Source: M3007 sp046316495
GTDB lineage: Bacteria > Bacteroidota > Bacteroidia > Chitinophagales > Saprospiraceae
Reading direction: 5' to 3'
NCBI GenBank assembly: GCA_046316495.1
Contig: JBKDAM010000117.1
Location: 1-22,904, forward strand
DNA: 22,904 nt
Shown here piece by piece: positions 6,800-13,755 of this stretch. A program made the position numbers and the translations under genes. Within the stretch, counting starts at the first letter, position 1. Each line of letters starts with the position of its first letter. The notes beneath the pieces are model-generated. The model was given only the letters and a program-made list of their open reading frames with translations, ran no database searches and was not told the origin of the DNA.

Positions 6800-8275
6800 T
6801 TAAAACCCAACCACTGCTGATACCACAAATCCACCGAAACCGACAGGGCGGTCCTTATCAAATAAGTTGCCTAGGTTGGTTGGTTCTGAGTCATTCCTGT
6901 AATCTCCTACAGGGAAGCCACCATACGTTTGAGCGACCCATTCTCCTTTTAAAAGAAGGTTTTTTGTTGGGAACCAACCTGCGGAAATGGCCATTCTTGT
7001 AATATTTACTTCTTTACGATCTCCGGTTGCTTCCTTGAACGCAATGCCATCTGGCTGGCCTTTAACTTTAACGTAGCGCATGCCCACATAAGCTTGTTCG
7101 TTTTTAAGGAAACGATAAACCGCATCAACTGCCATTTGATTAAATGAACGCTTTTCCCAAGTCGCTACTCCGTCAGTTTTAAGTGTGTCACCATAAATGC
7201 TACCGCTGAGTATTTCGTAAGTGCCAAATACTTCCAAGCCTTTGAACTTGATAAACGGATTGATCATAATTGCTTGCACACGGTTAGCTAGATTGGGGTT
7301 AAATCTCCCTGAAGTAAACTGCGAGCCAGCGGCGGATGCGGTACCTGTACCTGGCTGTACCGCTGTTTCCATTACCATGAAGTAATGGGATCCAGTACGA
7401 TCTCCAGCATACAACGTGTTGCGTTGAATGTTTGGGTTGTTATAATAAGAAGCGGACAGGCGAACACGAAGGTCGTCGTAGGTTTTATCGTACGCTACTT
7501 TTGCGGTAATGGAAGGTGACTTTTTAGTAGGCACAACACCGAAGTTGTTATTTGTTTCTGCATAATTTTCGATGTTTCCGTTGATAAAGCCGGAGGTCAT
7601 ACCAATCATACCCATGAATCCATCTGCGGGGAATACATAAACTTCTCCTCCTATTTCGGTCGTGAAGGCGTCCAAGATATAATTTTCCACAAACGGATTA
7701 AACATTGTATTGCCTCCATCACTCCGGCGGAACTGGGCGTCACCAAAATTTGGTTGGAAGTGACCAATTTTTACTCGGAAGTAATCATCAAACCATTTTT
7801 GTTCGCCAAACATGGGCAGTTTATCGATCATGATATACCCACCTTTAACCCAAAATTCAGAGTGGTGGCGTGATGACATATAATTTTCGAGAGAGACACG
7901 AATTCCATCTGCGATTTGGAAGTCGAAGTTCAAGTTTGCCATTGCCAAGTTGAATCCAGTCAAACGAGCAGAGGTAGAGTCTTCAGCTTTGATGACACCA
8001 TAGAGTAGGTTTTTATTGGTATTATTTGAGGTTGAAACGGGGGAGTAAGCTGCGCGATTGCTGTGGCGGAGTGATTGGAAATCTTGGGTGAACGCGCCAC
8101 CAATTCGTAGTTTAAAGCCGGAAAATTCGGGTTGGTCAGCTTTTTTTGATGGTTCAAATACGTTTATTCCCTCCTTGTCCCACGGGCGGAAGTATTGAAG
8201 AGAAGGTTGTTGAGCCATAGCCCAACCTGCACTTAAGATAAGTGCAAGAGCGGTTAGAGTAATTCTAGTATTCAT
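6800..8275 (-). CDS. Outer-membrane beta-barrel (porin-like) protein
   Basis: A 491-residue protein with a classical signal peptide (cleavage near AMA-QQ, about residue 21) and the alternating, aromatic- and Gly-rich pattern of an outer-membrane beta-barrel. It ends in Phe (VVSAVVGF), the usual barrel C-terminal signature. The opening strand contains FSGFKLRIGGAFTQDFQ, and many segments look like amphipathic strands (for example LKGEWVAQTY near the C-terminus). It resembles porin-like proteins of Bacteroidota of the phosphate-selective/DcaP-like general type, but I cannot assign a substrate. It lies 23 bp after the first YceI-like gene on the same strand and ahead of the second, so barrel and periplasmic carriers are probably co-expressed. 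No plug domain or TonB box, so not a TonB-dependent receptor. Confidence 0.8.
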   Translation of the reverse strand: MNTRITLTALALILSAGWAMAQQPSLQYFRPWDKEGINVFEPSKKADQPEFSGFKLRIGGAFTQDFQSLRHSNRAAYSPVSTSNNTNKNLLYGVIKAEDSTSARLTGFNLAMANLNFDFQIADGIRVSLENYMSSRHHSEFWVKGGYIMIDKLPMFGEQKWFDDYFRVKIGHFQPNFGDAQFRRSDGGNTMFNPFVENYILDAFTTEIGGEVYVFPADGFMGMIGMTSGFINGNIENYAETNNNFGVVPTKKSPSITAKVAYDKTYDDLRVRLSASYYNNPNIQRNTLYAGDRTGSHYFMVMETAVQPGTGTASAAGSQFTSGRFNPNLANRVQAIMINPFIKFKGLEVFGTYEILSGSIYGDTLKTDGVATWEKRSFNQMAVDAVYRFLKNEQAYVGMRYVKVKGQPDGIAFKEATGDRKEVNITRMAISAGWFPTKNLLLKGEWVAQTYGGFPVGDYRNDSEPTNLGNLFDKDRPVGFGGFVVSAVVGF

Positions 8276-8298
8276 ACTGAAGTTAATAAGTTTTAGAT

Positions 8299-8862
8299 TT
8301 ATCTTAAGGTAATAGTAAAGGCGATTTCGACCTCATCACCGGTGGTTAAGGTTCCCATCAGGGCGGTGGGTGGCTTTATTTTATAGTCGGTCATTTTAAG
8401 TTTTTTGGAACCTGAAAAGGAAACGCTTCCATCTGCACCAACTTTTGCGTGCACGTACATTTCAATTTTATTGGTTGTCCCGGCGATGAACAAATAACCA
8501 GAGGCTGCAACCTCATACCTGTCGCCACTTTTGCTCAGTTTGTTAATTTGATCCAGTTTAAAGGTGATATTAGGGTAATTGTCGGCTCGGAGCGCTTCGT
8601 AGGTCTTTCCATCCATAATAGATCCCTTTGCACTTTTAATCGTTTTTACGGGTATTTCAAGGTAAAGTGCCCGTATGGAATGGAGCCCTCCCTTATCCAG
8701 GAGAATAGTTGCATTAGAGCGCACCTCATTTGCCTTAGACTCCCAGTCATGTAAATTTGAGGTGCCCTTGATGACAAAATAATAGTTGGCAATTTTCAGG
8801 TTTGATTGTCCAAATAAAAATGAACTAATTAAAATAAATAAAAAAGTTAGTTTAAATTTCAT
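8299..8862 (-). CDS. YceI-like periplasmic protein
   Basis: A 187-residue secreted protein of the YceI family with a clear signal peptide (FKLTFLFILISSFLFGQ, cleaved near 19). The lipocalin-like fold is indicated by YYFVIKGTSNLHDWES, by the ALRADNYPNITFKLDQI segment, and by the C-terminal strand LTTGDEVEIAFTITL. Known family members bind isoprenoid-chain ligands such as polyprenyl compounds or quinone-like molecules in the periplasm. It lacks the cysteines of its operon paralogue at 6059-6688. It is the first gene of a four-gene minus-strand cluster. A -7 element is 17 bp upstream of its ATG, and a paired CRP/FNR-like dyad lies roughly 60-90 bp upstream of the predicted transcription start. 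Confidence 0.9.
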   Translation of the reverse strand: MKFKLTFLFILISSFLFGQSNLKIANYYFVIKGTSNLHDWESKANEVRSNATILLDKGGLHSIRALYLEIPVKTIKSAKGSIMDGKTYEALRADNYPNITFKLDQINKLSKSGDRYEVAASGYLFIAGTTNKIEMYVHAKVGADGSVSFSGSKKLKMTDYKIKPPTALMGTLTTGDEVEIAFTITLR

Positions 8863-8879
8863 GACGACTGATTTTTGGA

Positions 8880-8887
8880 CAAATGTA
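8880..8887 (-). promoter_or_regulatory. Candidate -7 element for the YceI-porin operon
   Basis: The minus strand reads TACATTTG, an exact TAnnTTTG match, 17 bp before the ATG at 8862. The predicted start site would be near 8874. A good -33 TTTG is lacking, which fits an activator-dependent promoter given the dyads upstream. Confidence 0.5.
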
Positions 8888-8928
8888 TAATGGTCGCCGA
8901 GTCTACTTCTTGATGGTTGTTAGTCTGC

Positions 8929-8970
8929 TTTGTGATCTTAGTTACAATTACTGGTGACTAAGGTCACAAA
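8929..8970. promoter_or_regulatory. Paired CRP/FNR-like operator dyads
   Basis: Two TGTGA-N6-TCACA-type sites lie side by side: TGTGA-N6-TTACA at 8931-8946 and GGTGA-N6-TCACA at 8953-8968, each matching 9 of 10 fixed positions. Their centres are 22 bp apart, two helical turns. The pair also forms one larger inverted repeat (17-bp arms 8929-8945 and 8954-8970, 15 of 17 matching, 8-base spacer). The first site is centred about 65 bp upstream of the predicted start of the YceI operon, close to the class I activator position. Which regulator binds is not known. Confidence 0.6.
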
Positions 8971-9212
8971 GGGGAGTGTCTTAAGTTAATCGTATTCATA
9001 AGTAGTTGGTTTTTAGTGTATTAAGATGGTGTAATTATCTTAATTCTCCAAATTAAATTGGAGCGGCATATTTTTTCCTAAGCACCTAAAAACCTCAGGA
9101 ATTATTTGGTTGGGCTTGGATAAAAAGAGGCAAATTCAAAATATTAATAATTTAATTATTTTCTTTGCAGTAGGATTGTTTATGTTTAATGAATTAAGAA
9201 AGATATCATATT

Positions 9213-10379
9213 ATGCGGATCGCCCTAACTCTTTTGTTGTTGAGTTTTTTGTTGGGATGTAGTTTAACGCGGCAGAAAGTAAAGCCGGGCCAGTTCATTC
9301 CCAACCCACAGGAGGTACCGATTCAAGCCGTAAGAACACTTGCCATTGGCGAACAAGCCCCGGATTTTAAGTTGCCCGGTGTAGATGGGAGATGGTACAC
9401 TCTTAATGATTTTGCATCCTCAAGAGTTTTGGTCATTATTTTTACTTGCAACCACTGCCCTACCGCACAGGCGTATGAAGAACGAATTAAAGCGCTGGTT
9501 GATGATTATCATTCACAAGGTGTTCAGGTGGTGGCTATTTCTCCGAATAGTCCACTTGGGTTATTATATGAGGAATTAGGCTATTCGGATCTCGGGGATA
9601 CTTACGAGGATATGGTTCTTAGGTCTGCAGATAAAAAATATAATTTCCCTTATTTGTATGATGGTGATAATCAATCCGCATCTTTGAAGTACGGGCCTGT
9701 CGCAACGCCTCACGCCTTTGTATTTAACGAACAAAGACGATTAACTTATGTAGGTCGTTTGGACAAGTCGGAGCGACCTGGTACAGCGAATGGAGAAGAT
9801 ATACGCAAAGCGATTGAGTCGACATTAATGGGAGAAAAGGTTGCCTCTGATGTGACGAAAACGTTTGGTTGTTCTGTGAAGTGGGGTTGGAAACTAGATT
9901 TAAGGGCTCCTGCTGATGCCAAATGGGCTGCTCGACCTGTTCTCCTTGAGCAGATAGATTTGAACAAGTTAAACCAAGTAGTTAACAATAAAGCTTCTGA
10001 AAAGCTTTTACTACTTAATTTTTGGGCGACTTGGTGTGGACCTTGTGTGCTGGAATACCCTGAATTTTTAATTTTGCAAAGGATGTATGGCGCGCGCGAC
10101 TTTGAATTTGTGTCTATTTCAGTTGATAAGCCAGACCAATCTGAAAAGGTGCTTCGTTTTTTAAAAGAAAAACAATCTGGGGTTGTAAATTATCAGTTTA
10201 GTGGGGATGACATATATGGGTTAATTGAAATGGTTGATAAAAACTGGAATGGTGCGCTGCCCTATTCTCTATTGATCGCTCCAGGTGGGGAGCTTTTATG
10301 GTCACATCAGGGGGCAGTTGATTTTAATGATTTAAAAAAGGTAATTGTAGAACATCCTAAAATGGGTCGATACTATTAA
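9213..10379 (+). CDS. Lipoprotein with two tandem thioredoxin-fold domains (redoxin + TlpA-like)
   Basis: A 388-residue lipoprotein: signal sequence with lipobox LLGC (Cys16), so anchored to a membrane on the periplasmic side. Domain 1 (about 42-230) is an AhpC/TSA-type redoxin with APDFKLPG, a CNHC pair (Cys79, Cys82), the cis-Pro segment ATPHAF (Pro166) and the family-typical FGCSVKW near 218-224. Domain 2 (about 255-388) is TlpA/ResA-like with WATWCGPC (Cys275, Cys278) and a cis-Pro in ALPYS (Pro350). Such proteins reduce or oxidise thiols in the envelope; the two domains could pass electrons to each other, but that is inference. No good SD; the ATG at 9213 directly precedes the signal peptide. 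It is divergent from the YceI operon and converges on the UbiA-like gene with a 12-bp gap. Confidence 0.9.
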   Translation: MRIALTLLLLSFLLGCSLTRQKVKPGQFIPNPQEVPIQAVRTLAIGEQAPDFKLPGVDGRWYTLNDFASSRVLVIIFTCNHCPTAQAYEERIKALVDDYHSQGVQVVAISPNSPLGLLYEELGYSDLGDTYEDMVLRSADKKYNFPYLYDGDNQSASLKYGPVATPHAFVFNEQRRLTYVGRLDKSERPGTANGEDIRKAIESTLMGEKVASDVTKTFGCSVKWGWKLDLRAPADAKWAARPVLLEQIDLNKLNQVVNNKASEKLLLLNFWATWCGPCVLEYPEFLILQRMYGARDFEFVSISVDKPDQSEKVLRFLKEKQSGVVNYQFSGDDIYGLIEMVDKNWNGALPYSLLIAPGGELLWSHQGAVDFNDLKKVIVEHPKMGRYY

Positions 10380-10391
10380 ATGTTACCGTTA

Positions 10392-11156
10392 TTAGGATGT
10401 GGGGAAAAAAGAAGAGATGGAATAGAATAAAAGGACGGAATCAATTAAAATTTTCCACAAAGGATTGTCTGGTGATATGGGTGCGTTTTTCCATGCGAGT
10501 AGTACTAAAATGCCAATCGAGCACCCCGAAGAAACAAGAATTGGTAGTCTAATGCTTATGACACTCCAAGAAAGGCAGGATAAGAATCCTAATATGAGTG
10601 TTGATAATAACATGCTGGTTTTAAATCCTAGTAATAAAACCAACGTTTGAGTGTTTTGTGTCAAATCACGTTGCTGGTCTACTAAGTCGTAAGCCAAGGA
10701 AAGGACAAATACCAGTCCAAATCGAAAGAAGGCTATTTCATTCCAGCGCCAATCATGGATTGGTATGGCATGGGTTGTCAGTACCCAAACTAAACCAATT
10801 AAAATTGGCTTTAGAATTGCCAAAGAACGAAGGGCGTAGTAATAACCAAGCCAAAGTAGGCCTGCGAATAAAGCAATCTGGCTGCTTATGGGTGGTAGGG
10901 CAATGGTTAAAAGAGCCGCTATTAGGCCAGAGCTCTTTGCTACTGTTCGAAGTTCCGAATACTTAGTATGGATGTTATAGACAAAAAAAGATGCAAAAAG
11001 TAGCCACAATTCTTCTAAACCGATACTGGTATTGTATCCAGCGGTATGTTTGGATGACAGGGCCAACGAAAGGGCGCATATGGGAGCCCAGAGTGCGGTT
11101 ACAGCGTTTAGTGCAAATCTTTTACAACCAGACTTAGGTAATTTTCTCCTCTCCAT
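10392..11156 (-). CDS. UbiA-like membrane protein with degenerate first motif
   Basis: A 254-residue polytopic membrane protein with about seven to eight hydrophobic segments. It resembles UbiA-superfamily intramembrane prenyltransferases: the second acidic motif is clear as YDLVDQQRD (Asp157, Asp160, Asp164), and the RSLAILKPILIGLVW segment (about 110-124) has the usual Lys. The first motif, normally NxxxD-type, is replaced by NIHTK (about 61-65), so the usual Mg-binding Asp is missing. It may therefore have lost or altered prenyltransferase activity. The ATG at 11156 lies 49 bp inside the 3' end of recJ in another frame; no later start gives a sensible N-terminus, so translational coupling is likely. 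Family assignment is moderate because it rests on one motif and topology. Confidence 0.62.
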   Translation of the reverse strand: MERRKLPKSGCKRFALNAVTALWAPICALSLALSSKHTAGYNTSIGLEELWLLFASFFVYNIHTKYSELRTVAKSSGLIAALLTIALPPISSQIALFAGLLWLGYYYALRSLAILKPILIGLVWVLTTHAIPIHDWRWNEIAFFRFGLVFVLSLAYDLVDQQRDLTQNTQTLVLLLGFKTSMLLSTLILGFLSCLSWSVISIRLPILVSSGCSIGILVLLAWKNAPISPDNPLWKILIDSVLLFYSISSFFPTS

Positions 11157-12790
11157 TGCTCTTCTCTAATGCTAAATGCCAGATCAAATGGCCTGTTTTT
11201 GCATGATTCGAATTGGTCAGCTAGTCCAAAACCAATTGCATTAAAAACTCTTTTCCCTTGTTTAAGGCACATTTTGACATGGTTATTTTCCATTCGTTTG
11301 CTTTTGCCTGTATCGACCACCCCTTTTGCGACAAAAACGGGTGTCATATTAAGTGGGCCGAAGGGAGCAAATCTTTTTAACGTATTCCAAAAGGGGGTAT
11401 TGATTTGGTCAAAGGTAATTTCACCGATTACTTCCAGAATGGGCTGTTTTGCGACTTCTGTTATCGATGCATTTACAAACGTTTCAAATTTACTAGAAAA
11501 TGATGGGATGTTTTCGATAGGCATTTGCATGCCGGCGGCATAGGCATGCCCTCCAAAAGAACAAAACAGGTGGTCGCAGGATTGAAGCGCAGCATAAAGG
11601 TCAAATCCTGGGACGGACCGGGCAGATCCAACGGCGACCCCTTCGCTTTCTGTTAGGATTACGGTTGGTTTATGGAATTCTTCGGAGATTCGACTGGCGG
11701 TAATTCCAATGATTCCCTTATGCCATTCTGGGTTGAATAAAACAATGCTTGCTGGATTGCATTCCTCGATTTGATGTTTGGCTTGGATTCGGGCACTTGT
11801 TACTGCTGCAAAATCGACCTCTTGTCTGGTTTTATTACGCTCTACAAGCCGAGTAGCAGCGTCTAATGCGCTTGTTCTGTCGCTAGACAATAATAGTTGA
11901 ACAGCTTCTCGAGCATCTGCTATTCGCCCTGCTGAGTTGATTAGGGGGCCAAGGCCAAAAACAAGATCGCTGATATTAAGTGGATAGGAGCGGCGACTTC
12001 TGTTAATTAGAGCCCAGATACCTAGTCTAGGTTCAAAATTTAGTTTTTTTAGTCCAAAATGGGCTAATGTCCTGTTTTCACCTACAATTGGGACGATGTC
12101 ACAGGCAATACTGAGTGCGACGAAGTCAAGCAGGCTTTCTAATTCTTGTACCGGTGTATCGTGGTAATATGCATAGGCCTGGGCTAGTTTGAAGGCGATG
12201 CCGCAGCCACTCAGTTCTTTAAATGGGTAGTGGCAATCGGATCGTTTTGGGTCTAGGTTTGCCACTGCATTTGGGAGTGCACCTTCTGGGAGGTGGTGAT
12301 CGCAGATAATAAAGTCTATTCCATAAGAATTGGCAAGATCTACTGCTTGATTGGCTTTGATGCCGCAGTCCATTGCAATAATCAGTTCGCAGGTTGAATT
12401 TTTGGCGTATTCAATACCATTGATACTAACACCGTATCCCTCTTTATCTCTATCAGGAAGATAATAATCTATATTTGGGTAGAAAGGCTTTAGGAAGGCA
12501 TACATCATTGCTACGCTAGCGGTTCCATCCACGTCATAGTCTCCGTACAGCAGGATGCGTTGTCCTTTTTGAATGGCGAGGTCCAATCGCTCGACTGCTC
12601 TTTGCATATCCTTCATCAGGAAAGGGGAATGAAGGTCTTCTAGCGTTGGTTCAAAAAAGCGATTAGCGTCTGAAGAGGAGTGAATCCCACGCTGAGCGAG
12701 GGCGGTAGCTAAAAGGGGGTCTATTGCCAATTCGGATGACAATAAATGAACCAGTGTTGAGGAGGTTTCAGGCAGTATCCAGCGCTTCAT
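11108..12790 (-). CDS. recJ: Single-stranded-DNA-specific exonuclease RecJ
   Basis: A 560-residue DHH-family 5'-3' exonuclease that degrades single-stranded DNA in recombination and mismatch or base-excision repair. Metal-binding motifs are visible in order: GDYDVDGTA (Asp84, 86, 88), DCG (Asp141), DHH (164-166), and a further Asp in IACDIVP (about 231). The DHHA1 domain carries SFGGHAYAAGM (about 411-421), and a C-terminal OB-type region follows. Length equals that of full RecJ, so it is intact. It lies 73 bp after the Lys-tailed lipoprotein gene on the same strand and overlaps the UbiA-like gene at its end. An exact -7 element at 12809-12816 suggests it has its own promoter. Confidence 0.96.
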   Translation of the reverse strand: MKRWILPETSSTLVHLLSSELAIDPLLATALAQRGIHSSSDANRFFEPTLEDLHSPFLMKDMQRAVERLDLAIQKGQRILLYGDYDVDGTASVAMMYAFLKPFYPNIDYYLPDRDKEGYGVSINGIEYAKNSTCELIIAMDCGIKANQAVDLANSYGIDFIICDHHLPEGALPNAVANLDPKRSDCHYPFKELSGCGIAFKLAQAYAYYHDTPVQELESLLDFVALSIACDIVPIVGENRTLAHFGLKKLNFEPRLGIWALINRSRRSYPLNISDLVFGLGPLINSAGRIADAREAVQLLLSSDRTSALDAATRLVERNKTRQEVDFAAVTSARIQAKHQIEECNPASIVLFNPEWHKGIIGITASRISEEFHKPTVILTESEGVAVGSARSVPGFDLYAALQSCDHLFCSFGGHAYAAGMQMPIENIPSFSSKFETFVNASITEVAKQPILEVIGEITFDQINTPFWNTLKRFAPFGPLNMTPVFVAKGVVDTGKSKRMENNHVKMCLKQGKRVFNAIGFGLADQFESCKNRPFDLAFSIREEQWRGENYLSLVVKDLH

Positions 12791-12808
12791 TTATTACGGT
12801 ATTTACCG

Positions 12809-12816
12809 CAAACATA
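12809..12816 (-). promoter_or_regulatory. Candidate -7 element for recJ
   Basis: The minus strand reads TATGTTTG, an exact match to TAnnTTTG, 18 bp upstream of the recJ ATG at 12790, within the 73-bp gap after the lipoprotein gene. No matching -33 is evident. Confidence 0.45.
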
Positions 12817-12863
12817 CAAAATTGTTTGGCTATGGTGCTATTTTGGTTCAGTAGCTTGGTGCG

Positions 12864-13670
12864 TTATTTCCTTTTTTTCTTTTTAGAGCTTTTTCTTTTT
12901 GTGTATTTTTTATTGGACTTTTCGGCATCTAAAATAGTTAAGGCAGATATACTCAAATTATGGTTTGAGAATCCGAACTGATATGGCTGTGGCATGAGTC
13001 CGAGGGTAATATTACAACGGATTTCTATTGGGTCAAATCGCACCCCGGCAGTAAACCCTACGTCAGGCAGCAAGAAATTGGCTTTTTGTTCAATATTTTT
13101 AATCGTGTACAAATCGCCCTCATTGATGGTATAGTCGATGGTTCCCTTATAGAAATTAAGATAAGAGAAGCGGAAGCCTACCCCAATATTGGCCATTTTT
13201 CCATAAGACATGAAGGCGGGCTGAACGAAATAACGACTAAAGTTCAGTTCAGCTTTCCTTTGTTTGTCGAAGGTGTTAATAGAGCGGCCTAGGCCAGCAC
13301 CGGAAGTAATGGAAAAAACGGAGTTGGTATTAGAAAGAGGAAAGTGTTTGGAAAGGCCAAGCTCAAGGAGATGTCCACTGCCGGTATGGAGTTCTGGCGG
13401 GGGCGTGGGGAATACAAAAAAATTCGTTTGCTCAAAAGAGCCAGATAGGTACATGAGGTTAGCCATGACGGATATGTTTTGAGCGGGCATCCAAGCAGAA
13501 CGAACTTCTGTGCCTCTTATTTGGCTGCTTCCATTCAAGGACGCTTCTATACTGATTTGGCCTTTTTGAGATACGGTCGGAAGGTGAAGAGTATTGGGGG
13601 CGTAATAGTAATGTTGTGAGCAGCTTACTAATATTAAGTGGGATAGAAGTAGAAAAAGGAGCTTTTTCAT
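12864..13670 (-). CDS. Putative lipoprotein, beta-strand rich, with Lys-rich C-terminal tail
   Basis: I cannot name this 268-residue protein. It has a lipoprotein signal (FLLLSHLILVSC, lipobox Cys17). The mature part is rich in alternating polar/hydrophobic strands (for example GHLLELGLSKHFPLS and MANIGVGFRFSYLNFYKGT), like small outer-membrane barrel-type proteins of Bacteroidota. The last 20 or so residues are strongly basic (TKRKSSKKKKRK), an unusual tail for a barrel. It follows the cytochrome c peroxidase gene after an intergenic hairpin that ends only about 23 bp before this ATG, leaving little room for a separate promoter. It precedes recJ by 73 bp. A periplasmic or outer-membrane location is inferred from the signal only. 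Confidence 0.72.
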   Translation of the reverse strand: MKKLLFLLLSHLILVSCSQHYYYAPNTLHLPTVSQKGQISIEASLNGSSQIRGTEVRSAWMPAQNISVMANLMYLSGSFEQTNFFVFPTPPPELHTGSGHLLELGLSKHFPLSNTNSVFSITSGAGLGRSINTFDKQRKAELNFSRYFVQPAFMSYGKMANIGVGFRFSYLNFYKGTIDYTINEGDLYTIKNIEQKANFLLPDVGFTAGVRFDPIEIRCNITLGLMPQPYQFGFSNHNLSISALTILDAEKSNKKYTKRKSSKKKKRK

Positions 13671-13692
13671 GAAAAAACAGTTTAAGCAAAGT

Positions 13693-13730
13693 AAAAGGGG
13701 ATTAGAGAAAGCCGCTCTAATCCCCCTTTT
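13693..13730 (-). terminator. Intrinsic terminator/attenuator after the cytochrome c peroxidase gene
   Basis: Inverted repeat with an 11-bp perfect stem (GGGGATTAGAG 13697-13707; complement 13715-13725) and a 7-base loop, flanked by A4 and T6. Read on the minus strand, the stem of the peroxidase transcript is followed by TTTT. The plus-strand T tract is longer, so it could work in both directions. With only four T on the minus strand, read-through into the lipoprotein-recJ genes is possible. Confidence 0.75.
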
Positions 13731-13755
13731 TTATTGTTTAAAGTAACGGATTCTA

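Larger units (their letters stand above)
8863..9212. other. 350-bp divergent intergenic region between YceI operon and redoxin lipoprotein
   Basis: No coding frame is supported here. It contains the YceI-operon -7 element and the CRP/FNR-like pair. There is also an 8-bp perfect dyad (ATTAAGAT at 9020-9027 and its complement at 9037-9044, 9-base spacer), and a small CTCCAA/TTGGAG dyad at 9046-9063. The promoter of the plus-strand gene is not obvious: no exact TAnnTTTG was found close to 9213. Confidence 0.6.
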
